Assembly: GCA_951213105.1 (NCBI GenBank)
Contig: OX578138.1
Span: 68,111,537 to 68,175,536, forward strand
Direction of reading: 5' to 3'
Length of the DNA stretch: 64,000 nucleotides
Origin: Amaurobius ferox
Taxonomy: Eukaryota; Arthropoda; Arachnida; Araneae; Amaurobiidae
Part shown: piece after piece, positions 55,061 through 64,000 of the stretch
How the letters are laid out: the number at the start of each line of letters is the position of its first letter
Position numbering within the stretch: the stretch's first letter is position 1
The notes under the pieces: generated by a model
The model's database searches: none
The model's input: the letters and a program-made list of their open reading frames with translations, nothing else
What the model was told of the DNA's origin: nothing
Made by a program: the position numbers and the translations under genes

Positions 55061-56040
55061 TACTTTCCTTATATACATAATGTATAATGAAAGTATTGTG
55101 ACGGGGTCGAACATTCGAATTCGAGTTTTCGACGGGAGAGCACGTTTCAAGCATCCCTGGTCACGAATCAAACATATTTGAAGTGATGTCTGTGTGTGTG
55201 TGTGTGTGAAAGCATGTGTGTGTGTGTGTGAAAGCATGTGTGTGTGTGTGTGTGTGTGCGTCAGTGAGTCTGTGGAGACGATAACTGACGAACGAATGAA
55301 CTGATTCGAACGAAATTTGGTACAAAAATCACAATTCGTAAACACTGAACACTGGAAGCCTATTGTTTTTATACGCAATGGAATGTTCAGAACCCCCCAA
55401 AATTTTCCAGTAAAATTTTAAAAAAATCGCCAAAAAATCAAAACAGCTAATAAAGTTACGCAAATAGACATCTCTTATGTAATTTTTCATTAGAAAACGA
55501 TTGACATAAATTTTAGAACGCTAACATGGACCGTTCTGGAGATATTGCACATTTTTCAAAAAAATTATCAAAAAGTCAAATAAAATAAAAAAAATATTTC
55601 CTATTGAGAAACATGCTCACTTTTCATATGTAATACCATGCGATAAATTTAGTGACATCATTCGTGTGGAACTAGGTCGTTCCATTCAGGAAAAAAGATA
55701 CTTTGAGTAATACTTTTTTATTTGAACGCCAATAGTCATTTATCTGCTGTAAGAATAACTTATTTCTCCATCCATAACGCTTGGCTAGATTTTGGCGACA
55801 AATTTGGCGGAATGTCGTCAACTTGGCGACTTCTTAACTGTTGCCAAATTAACAAAAATCTCGCCAAATGGATAAAAATGACGCTAAATCAATGAAAAGG
55901 ACGACTAATTGTAGAAAATTCAATATTTTGGAAAGAATATAGGGGTATTTACTATAAGAATAACATATTTTTAACTGTAAAAGTAGTAAATTCATTGCAT
56001 TATATAAGGAAAGTCACGTGTTGTCCACATCAGGTTTTTT
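55061..56040 (+). repeat. R1 repeat, copy f (forward)
   Basis: Complete R1 from TACTTTCCTTATATACATAA to GAAAGTCACGTGTTGTCCAC-ATCAGGTTTTTT. The minus-strand open frame 54959-55378 is a shadow. Confidence 0.9.
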
Positions 56041-56288
56041 AAATTGGATTTCAAATCTACTGAATGATTTTAAGACACGATCGTTTAGAACAGACACAAA
56101 AATATCCCAGTTAATTCAATAACATTTTTATTTTAAAGTAATGCCATTTAATCTATCACATTTTGGGGGAAATTAGCTCATTTGACATCGACTATGATTA
56201 TCTAATTCCATTCTTTTAAGTGACAGTTGTTAAACATTACTATCATGACTTTAATGTAAATGTTATATGAAACTGACTTCAGCATACA
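56041..56288 (+). repeat. Duplicated segment D, copy 2
   Basis: Second copy of 52035-52293; begins directly at the 3' end of R1 copy f. Confidence 0.85.
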
Positions 56289-56399
56289 TGAGACGCAAAT
56301 ATATTGTTGTGTTCAATGTATGGTCTGCCTTAGAAAACGGCATTTTGGTGTTGTAGGAAATAATAAACAATTATAGAGTTTTTATGTTCCTCGCGCTGA

Positions 56400-57017
56400 G
56401 CTGTCACTATACTGAAGTGCTATGACTATCTCTAAGTATAGTGATAGTTATAGCACCTCAGAACCCGAAAACACTAATTTTAGTGCAACGTCTGTATGTG
56501 TGTGTGTGTGTCTGTGCAATAGGTATTCACTTCAGCTTTAAAATATAATTGCCTAAATTTCACAAAATTTAGTAGATAATCACTTGTGGGTTATACTGGT
56601 GGTGATTAGATTTTGGTATACGATTCGAAGAAAAAGGAGTCTGCCTTTTTTTTGCGAAATGGTCCGCAAAAATCGTCAAAATCTAAAATAAAATACTATG
56701 TTAACAGACTATTAATCGAATGCTTATTTTATACGCAATTTTTGTCCACGAAAAGAGAAAGATCAACTTTATTTATCTATAGGAGTAATAGCTCTCGAGA
56801 TATTTTTTTTTGTAAAATAGTCTTCGAAAATACGTCTAGTCGCCAATTGAAAACAAAAATTGAATTCAAAATATAAATTCAATGTGTGTTCTAATAATTA
56901 CAAATAATTATCAGTGTTATATTTTACAATTAAACCTAATTTAATTATAAAAGAAATAAAAAGAAAACGAATTCGAGTCTGTAGGGTGAATCATATGCTG
57001 CCCACAACAGATTTCTG
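56400..57017 (+). repeat. Divergent R2 copy 3
   Basis: Starts with a perfect hairpin region (TCACTATACT..AGTATAGTGA and GTGCTAT..ATAGCAC nested, 56402-56458). It continues with CCCGAAAACACTAATTTTAG, a GT stretch, CACTTGTGGGTTATACTGGT, GCGAAATGGTCCGCAAAAAT and the 3' end TCATATGCTGCCCACAACAG. The 5' hairpin differs in sequence from R2 copies 1 and 2 but not in plan. Confidence 0.7.
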
Positions 57018-57914
57018 ATATGGTAATAGGTTGCACGCCAAATTTGTAAGTTTCTAGAGAACAATAAAACAGTTTTTTTCGGGAATCATTCATTCTAAAT
57101 ACATATTTAAACAGTTCAATACACGTCACCAAATCAGCATTGGTCTTTAACGGTAGAACTATTTTTGAGACATAATACGTATATATCATAAATCATGCGG
57201 CAAACTAGATTGAGTGAACACTGCTGCTCCGTTTGATGTGACTCTTCACTTTTTTTCCAGAGGTAGAACTGGCTATATTAATTACAAAAGCACTATAATT
57301 ACAAATTGATGTTTTTCGAAATACGAAGCATTGCAATATTAACGACGATTTCATGAAAATCGTTTGATTATTTTCAGAGATATCGCGCTCTATGTAAAAA
57401 AAGTAGAAGTTCCAATATCTAAAGAACGGCTCATCGTCACGTCTAAACAATGGTGACCACTTATTTTTGGTGGAAAGTACTGTCCCTGTATTTGCAGAGT
57501 CACTTCGACTACAAGAGTTTGCAATTTCGAATGCGGGGTTTTTAACATCATTTCAACCTTATCCGATTATCGCATCAGTAAGGAATATTTAGAAATTATT
57601 TTATTCTTATCGATACTAAAAAATTGGAGCGGAATTTGCTCTATCTGGACACTGATTCTCGATTGGTGACTTGACTTTCTGCCCTCTCAATAGCAGAATC
57701 TTGAGATTTTAGAGGATCATTCTTTCCTCTCTGCCATCTCCCTGAGGCTTTACCTGGATGATGTGTGGGATAGAGGAGAAGATCATTCTTACCTCTCCTT
57801 CATCTCCATGAGGCTTTGTCTGGATGATGTGTGGGATTAACTTGGCCCCTAAAGAGGATTATGAGTTTGGGCCATATAAACGTCCCAGAGAAATACAGTA
57901 CAGATATCTTGGCA
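57018..57914. other. Unassigned sequence
   Basis: A 50-base segment (GAGGCTTT-CCTGGATGATGTGTGGGAT) occurs twice at about 57744-57772 and 57811-57839. The remainder has only short frames. Confidence 0.4.
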
Positions 57915-58185
57915 GTCAATCACCCGATCATGTATGCACTGTCAGTCACCTGATCATATGTGCACTGTCAATCATCCGATCAAATATGCACTGTCATGAC
58001 CCGACCATATATGCACTGTCATGACCCGATCCTATATATGCACTGTCATGACCCGATCCTATATATGCACTGTCATGACCCGATCATATATGCACTGTCA
58101 TGACCCGATCATATATGCACTGTCATGACCCGATCATATATGCACTGTCATGACCCCATCATATATGCCCTGTTAGCACCCAATT
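57915..58185. repeat. Minisatellite, about 25-base unit, about ten copies
   Basis: Unit ATATATGCACTGTCATGACC followed by CGATC; the first three units are diverged and two units carry an extra CT. Ends abruptly at a degenerate unit (CCCTGTTAGCACCCAAT). Confidence 0.92.
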
Positions 58186-59611
58186 TTGTCATCTGCATTT
58201 TAATGATATTTTTACTTAGTATATATTGTCAATATAACTAAAAAGTGTTTATTTTCATGCAACATAATCTAATTGATTTTCATCTAAAATATAGTTCTGT
58301 GAAATTCAATGGTGTATTAAAAGTTACTGTTTAAAATTTTATCACAGTTTTACAACGAGTTCGTGTACTAGTGAATGTAAACTTGTTCTAAGGCGAAAAG
58401 TCATCCTAAGAAGCTTAATAACTAATTTAGAGATGCTAACATTCGTTCACCTTTTCAATAGAAAACTTTGATATATTTTCCTATTTCATGAATTATATTA
58501 ATTGCTTTTTCTATTTACTTCCTAAGTTCTATGTTCGCTTCGGGCCTTTTGATCCATTTGAATCAGCAAAACGACAAAAATAAGAAAGGACATAGTGTCT
58601 GTCATTCAGAACAGACAGCTGCATTGTCAGAACAAATGACATGAAAAGTCGCCAAGAAAGCAAAAGCTTTGACGAGAAACAATTTATCATCCAATACGAA
58701 ATACATTCAACAGGCGGCATTTAGGAAATCGAAATATCGAATGTTTTAGCATTCTGTGACATAAATCATTTGATGCTTTTAGTTCTGTCTTTCTGAACGG
58801 CACTTAGTGTATGAACTGCAAAGGACAATACTTTATTATTGAAGCCTAACTTTTAGGTTTGATTTCCTATGTAAAAAGTCTTATATGGGCAGCACATGAT
58901 TTTCCCTACATAAAGCAATGCCTTTATATTTATCATAGCAAAATAATTTCTACCTGTTCAAGATTATGGAATTCTTTTCTATCTTTACTAAAATCACTGA
59001 AGTACGAAAATAGTTTTAAGAAATAAGATATTTCTCGTACAAATTTGATCGGTTTGCTGATCTATTGCTTGTTTTTGCTTTCTCATACTATGTAATATAG
59101 TGTAAAGTATTGTTTTCACAAAAAATATTCGAGATTTTGATGCCAATACATGTTTTACAACCTCCTGAACACGTTTTGACTATTTTTTGGAGTGAAGTCC
59201 GTCTGCCTGCCTGTCTGTGGCCAATTTTTTGTGTACATGATAGCGATCACAAATATTAATGGCTTTTCACGAAGCTTTATATCTGGCTTTGTTATATAAA
59301 AATCTAGAACTAGATAGATTTATTTTAAATTCGGATTAAAACTTTGAAATTTTATAATTTTTTAGCATGGTAGTATAGGACAAAATTTGATATACTAATT
59401 ATGCATAAAAGGCTTATTTATAGCTCATTGATCACGAGACGTAATTGTTTTAATGATTGCTGTGAAAGATAGTCGCGAAATCAATATTTTCATTCGTGAC
59501 GTAATTTGCTCCCCTAGGGGGGTGGGGAATTACCTCCACCACGGAGGTACATTGTCATGTATGGCATCAATAAAAATATCTTTTTCAAGTCCTTTGAAAT
59601 AGTAATACGTT
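58186..59611. other. Unassigned sequence with a trace of an R-family 3' end
   Basis: GTCTTATATGGGCAGCACAT and GATTTTCCCTACATAAAGCA (about 58879-58918) correspond to the reversed 3' end of R1/R2. A CTG-rich stretch at about 59205 may be the matching repeat tract. No gene. Confidence 0.4.
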
Positions 59612-61015
59612 ATACACTCACTGCCACAAAATTTTGCGGACCAAGAAGTAATTTTGGGATCGTAACGAAACTTGGCATGAAGGTATGTATCAGGCAGATA
59701 TGCAAATGATTAAAAATACAGCGTAATTGCGCATTGCGTAATGCCACAAGAGAGTGTTGAACTTTGTTCTCCCTGGCGCAGATGCTTTTACCTGTACTTA
59801 ATCTGTTGCAGAGGGACGCTTTTTCATTAGATATGCCGTTACGCCGCCATCGAAGACAATATGATCAGCTGTCAGAGTTCGAGAGGGGGAGAATCATTGG
59901 GACAACGGAAGCCGGGTGGTCATTTCGGCCAGTAGGCCGCCACATATGCCGTTCTGACTTTACTGTGAAGAGGAAGGTGTTTGGACCAGTGGACGAGAGA
60001 GAGGTCGCATACACGGCGGCCAGACTCAGGACGCCCTCGGTAGACCAATAGCCGAGAAGACCATTACATCACCAGACACGTACGCACAGCGCCAACTGCA
60101 TCATTGTCAATCATCCGGATACAGACAGCACCTTCACTACGGGCCCCTGTGTCTGTCCGTACCACCGCAAGGCTCCTGGCTGAAGGACATTTGGTATCGC
60201 GGCATCCATTACGTGTGCTGTCAATGACACCCACCCACCGTCGCCTTCGTTCGTAGTGGTGTCGCGCTCAACGGGATTGGACCGCAACCGAATGGAACCA
60301 GGTCATCTTTAGCGATGAATCGAGATTCAATTTGGGCAGTGATGACAACCGTGTACGTATGTGAAAACCCTGTGGTGAACGCCGCAATCCTAGCTTCGCT
60401 TTACAGTGGCGCACACCACCCCCCCGCAACTGGTATGATGGTATGGGGTGCGTCGCATACGACATCCTGTCACCTCTAATATTGATCCATGGAACCATGA
60501 CAGCCCAGAGATGCGTTTGTGACGTTCGTCAGCCACATGTTTTGCCACTCATGGCAGGACTCCCAGGAGGCATTTCTTAACAAGACAATGCTCAGTCATA
60601 CACAGTAAGGGTGTCACAGGAATGCGCCCGCTACATTACTGCCCTTCCCTGGTCTGCGCGATCCCCAGATTTGTCACCGATTCATCATGTCTGGGATCAC
60701 TTGGGACGGCAAGTTGGATAGCCTACGAGTTTGTCCGACTTAGAGGCGCGCTTATAACAACTGTGGAATGAGATGACGCAGAACACTATACGGGAGCTGT
60801 ATGCATCAATGTTCGACCGTATCGCATCGTGTATTCACGCTAGAGATGGCCCAACAGGAAACTAGCATCTTCATTCATTTGTAGTTTTTCCTGTAATAAA
60901 TGATCTTGTGTCTTTGATTTTGTAATCACTTACTTATATCAACGTTGCACTCACATATATAAAATTTCGTTCGATTTTGACATCTCTTTCTTGGTGCGCA
61001 AATTTTTATGGTAAT
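59612..61015 (+). mobile_element. Tc1-like transposon with imperfect terminal inverted repeats
   Basis: CACTGCCACAAAATTTTGCG then GACCAAGAAG at left is the imperfect inverse of the right end (GTGCGCAAATTTTTATGGTA region, 60993-61012); further similarity inward extends to about 55 bases. It encloses the pseudogene at 59833-60865. Exact ends and the TA duplication are not certain. Confidence 0.7.
59833..60865 (+). pseudogene. Tc1-like transposase pseudogene
   Basis: The first 73 residues are open: MPLRRHRRQYDQLSEFERG, RIIGTTEAGWSFRPVGRHIC, R-S-D-F-T-V-K-R-K (paired helix-turn-helix). It then breaks into other frames: I-F-S-D-E-S-R-F-N-L-G-S-D-D (first Asp, about 60306), M-M-V-W-G, K-T-M/Q-D-N-A-Q-S-Y-T type block (about 60580), S-P-I-H-H-V-W-D-H-L-G-R-Q (about 60675) and MTQNTIRELYASMFDRIASC to the TAG. 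In the last catalytic block the usual I-E-H is I-H-H, so the catalytic glutamate is gone. Confidence 0.87.
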
Positions 61016-61139
61016 AAATGTCATTGTAATCATTTGGATCCACGATAGAGATTTTCTAAAATTTTTCTTGTAAAATTAGAAAAAAAAGCTTCTAAAAATG
61101 GATTTTGGTATAAGAACGAGTTAAGCCACACTCCAGTAA
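61016..61139. other. Spacer
   Basis: Nothing recognised. Confidence 0.3.
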
Positions 61140-61371
61140 TTATTTTTGCTACTTGTTTTCCTACTAGTTGTTTCTTGCCTATTTTAGATTTTTGTTCTGC
61201 CACTGACTATTGATTTTATGCTAGCATATTACCAGTTTGTCTGGGGGCTAGGGATTCGTCAGGCCCAACTAAAGCGCCATATTTCGTAGTTCTTTGCCCC
61301 ACTGTTATGCATTCATTTATAAGATGAAATTGTACCTATTGTGTGGCAAAATAAAGTTTATTTATTTATTT
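61140..61371 (+). repeat. LINE 3' untranslated tail
   Basis: Ends TGTGGCAAAATAAAGTTTAT followed by TTATT repeats (TTTA)n, a typical arthropod LINE 3' end with AATAAA signal and short tandem tail. No ORF is attached, so it is a 5'-truncated copy. Confidence 0.6.
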
Positions 61372-61589
61372 ATAATCTTATACAAGAAGTATGGTACAGT
61401 CTTTTTGGGATTGAATTAACATCACGTAAATGTAAATTTAGTGCTTTTAACAACTTATTAGTCCAAGAGGAATGAAACGTGCAAAATCCTCCTCAAAATG
61501 TAATGAACATTTAATTAATATTCCATTAAATAGACGACTATTGGACAATTATTTAGCTTCAAAACGCAAAACAATTATAAGTAGTATCT

Positions 61590-61970
61590 TTTTTCATGAA
61601 TAGAACTGTATCCACGAGAATGATGTTAACAGATTCGTTGCATAATAATATATATATGGAAAACGAACATATTGATGATACTTGCTACTTTTCAAACATA
61701 TACAATTTCCCAAGAAATTTATTTTAAAATACGTGCAATATCTCAACAGTTCATGCTAGCGTTATAAAGTTATTTATTCATTATACAATGAAAAATTACA
61801 TATTAAATTATTATTTATGTATCATTATTGAAGATGTGATTTAAAAAAATCATTCGAAATTTGGGGGTTTTCCAAACATTTAATTGGGTTTAACATCAAC
61901 AGGGCTCCGGTATTTATTTTCTGTGATAAAATTGTTTTCAAATAAATTTATATAAAATTATTTTCAAAAT
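61590..61970 (-). repeat. Diverged R1-related fragment (reverse)
   Basis: AGTATCTTTTTTCATGAATA, GTTCATGCTAGCGTTATAAA, and TTTGGGGGTTTTCCAAACAT follow the R1 order on the minus strand with much divergence. Ends are not recognisable. Confidence 0.55.
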
Positions 61971-62004
61971 GCTTTATTAATTCGTTATATATTGCATTGG
62001 CAGA

Positions 62005-62030
62005 CCCACTACAGCCCCCCCCCCCCCACA
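62005..62030. repeat. Poly-C run
   Basis: About a dozen C at 62016-62027 next to a short CA stretch. Confidence 0.8.
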
Positions 62031-62150
62031 TACACAGACAGAAAGAAAATTTATTTTTTTATTAAATAAGACAAGTGGCTCTACCACATCGGTTTCTATC
62101 ATTTAGACATTTGGCTTCAGGGACATGGTAAAACTCTCATTTTGCGTTTA

Positions 62151-62600
62151 GGCTAGATGTGTTCACACTGAGGAAGGGATTAAACACAATTTCGAAATGA
62201 CCGTCTGCTTGTGACATTTGATTTGCGCAATAAATTTTACATCTTTCTTTACAGAATTACTCCTTAAAATAATAAATTTGCATAATTTATATAAATTTCG
62301 ATAAAACTTGCAAAGTATTTGCATGTTTGCATTGTTTATCTAAAGTGCTAGTTTTAAAATACTGATCGATTAATCATGATCTTTCAAAAGACTAGATGTG
62401 TTCACACTGAGGGAGGGATTCCACACAATTTCGAAATGACCGTCTGTTTATAACGTTTGATTTGCGCAATAAATTTTACATCCTACTTTACAGAATTACT
62501 CATTAAAATTATAAATTTGCATAATTTATATAAATTAATATAAAACTTGCAAAGTATTTGTATACTTGCATTGTTTATCTAAAGTATTAATCGCGATCTA
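62151..62600. repeat. Tandem duplication, 239-base unit, two copies
   Basis: CTAGATGTGTTCACACTGAG begins at about 62153 and 62392. Both copies continue with CACAATTTCGAAATGACCGT, GATTTGCGCAATAAATTTTA and GTTTATCTAAAGT. Roughly 90 percent alike by eye. Confidence 0.9.
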
Positions 62601-63253
62601 TTGAAAGGGAATAAAAAAGCTTTCTTCTGAAAATATTTTGTTGAACATGAAATTGAATGTTAAAAAGGAACACAATATGTACGGGCTCGTGCTCCACGGC
62701 AGATAGCTATATTCGATTTTAATTTTAGCATTCAGCTATCGGATGGCTACTGGTATTAAAGCTAGCATCATGTTATTAAATAAAATATCAATGAGCACTA
62801 TATATATAATAGTGACATATGAAGAACTAAAGCGATGATTAGTTATCAAATAGTGATTTGCAATAGCAAATGTAATAAATTAATAATTCTTGATATCATT
62901 TTAATGTTATTTTGAACGATGTCATTTTTTCACAGCATAAAACTGAATGACTTTCGTTTTACAAATCACTGCTGGATGACTAACCATTGCTTTGATATTC
63001 ATTCTGCCTGTAGTATTCTACGCCGAAACTTTTAATAAAAAGAAATTTTGACAACGGGGTTACCTCTGTGTATAACATTATATTACACACATATATCTTG
63101 GAATTCAGGATCATGTATATTTTTCTCTCCGATTTTTTCTTTCCTACAAACCCATTTGGTATACATTTTTTCTGTATTTTGATACTGTTTCTCGTTTTCT
63201 TTTTATTCTGTTACACTAGGTGGCGCCCTAGTTGCGTTCAGCCGAGAAATTGG
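62601..63253. other. Unassigned sequence
   Basis: No feature recognised. CTAGGTGGCGCCCTAG (63219-63234) is a short palindrome beside the end of the Tc1 fragment. Confidence 0.35.
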
Positions 63254-63952
63254 CATGTTTAATCTATCAATTTAGCTAGAATCTCATCCACGTACCGCTG
63301 GCCAATCAATGTTCCAGGTACAACGATTAGAACGGATCGGCTGTCGTAGGCTATGGCTCCCCAGCCCATGATGCCTGCAGTGGGAATGGTGTGGCGCTCG
63401 ATAACGAGTTTGGGATTGTGGCGTTGTGCAAGGTACCTTACACCCGGACACGCTGATCATCGGTCCCCAAAACGAAGCGGCACTTATCGCTAAACACCAC
63501 CCATCGCCAATCTGTGGCGTTCCACGTTGCTCTGGCCAGGCACCACTGCAACCGGAGCTTCCGATGTTCCCGTGTTAACAGTAGCACACGTAAGGGACGC
63601 TGGGATTGCAGATTCGCTTTCTTCAGGCGTCTAGATATGGTTCGTGGGCACACAGGAGCTGCTACGTTTGTCTGTATCGCGGATCGGATCACCGTGGGCT
63701 CTATACGTGCTTTCCGCACGATCATTCGATCATCTCTACTCGTGGTATGCCTGATCCGTCCAGAGCCTGTCCTCCGTGTCTGGATGGCGTCCTATGACCA
63801 GTACTCCCAACACCGTCGGACGGTATAGTCCGAACGAATCACGTGACTGGCTATCCGGCGCGCTGACCACCCTGCGGTTTCAGCCCGATGATCAGGCCTT
63901 TCTCGAAGTTCGTTAATTTCGTATATCGACGTTTCTGGAATCTACCCACCAT
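63254..63952 (-). pseudogene. Tc1-like transposase pseudogene, C-terminus missing
   Basis: Minus strand: M-V-G-R-F-Q-K-R-R-Y-T-K-L-T-N-F-E-K-G-L (start at 63952), then, after breaks, an open stretch TISRRLKKANLQSQRPLRV, LLLTREHRKLRLQWCLARAT, W-N-A-T-D-W-R-W-V-V-F-S-D-K-C-R-F (first catalytic Asp kept). A final piece reads IPTAGIMGWGAIAYDSRSVL and GQRYVDEILAKLID followed by TAA. The second and third catalytic blocks are absent, so the copy is truncated at 63254. Other stops: several in 63726-63900. Its 5' flank runs to the window edge. Confidence 0.85.
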
Positions 63953-64000
63953 TCTTTTCACTCCGTACTCGTGCTTGCGCCGGCCGAAGCTTCTCGCATT

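Noticed and set aside
57915..58185. CRISPR-like array
   Set aside because: Units are contiguous 25-base repeats without unique spacers, in an animal genome; it is a minisatellite.

Overview
This is a window of an animal nuclear genome, AT-rich and dominated by repeats, with long (TA)n arrays, long introns or intergenic DNA, and many old mobile elements. The only piece I can tie firmly to a host gene is one spliced exon of a TRPM-family ion channel at 14889-15060 on the minus strand. It has a good acceptor and donor and reads most like arthropod TRPM. The mix of repeats (Naiad-type Penelope-like elements, many Tc1-like copies, 5S/tRNA SINEs, Helitrons, BEL/Gypsy-like LTRs) suggests an arthropod, plausibly a spider. 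That species-level guess is inference. No rRNA operon, functional tRNA, CRISPR array or bacterial-type operon is present.

Layout. 1-9 kb: (TA)n arrays, a palindromic transposase-end element, a foldback element, a 200-bp tandem repeat, a 1.1-kb Helitron placed head-to-tail behind another Helitron end, and tRNA-derived SINEs. 9-15 kb: SINE pieces, a degenerate Tc1 transposase, a complete 5S-tRNA chimeric SINE with target-site duplication inside a 74-bp tandem repeat, and the TRPM exon. 15-22 kb: three copies of a roughly 0.95-kb repeat family, called R1 here. Two of them form an inverted pair around a 1.7-kb spacer that carries an open heptad-repeat ORF. A palindromic TA-flanked element and a fragment of a second Naiad-like element follow. 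23-26 kb: a nearly complete Penelope-like retroelement with its GIY-YIG endonuclease in FRONT of the reverse transcriptase (Naiad-type, permuted), broken by one frameshift and followed by a three-unit 3' tandem repeat. 26-30 kb: a Tc1 pseudogene carrying a nested SINE, then a 1.5-kb TIR element. 30-40 kb: more R1 copies, a perfect 305-bp tandem duplication, an RNase H-bearing LINE remnant and a solo LTR-like segment. 40-47 kb: two copies of another family, R3. The first is split by three insertions (LTR-like, full-length Tc1, LINE derivative), and the second supplies the empty sites. 48-57 kb: more Tc1 and palindromic elements, then a head-to-tail chain R2-R2-R1 with R3 inserted in the first R2. 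57-64 kb: a 25-bp satellite, two more Tc1 pseudogenes, a LINE 3' tail and a 239-bp tandem duplication.

How it fits together. Apart from the TRPM exon nothing looks like a working host gene. All transposases seen are broken, and the Naiad is the best-preserved coding element. If the exon belongs to a live TRPM gene, the neighbouring sequence, and possibly much of the window, would be its introns. The most unusual material is the permuted Penelope-like element, the R1/R2 family with a hairpin at its 5' end and a shared 3' end, the 5S-tRNA SINE, and the recurrent head-to-head duplication of transposon ends into long hairpins.
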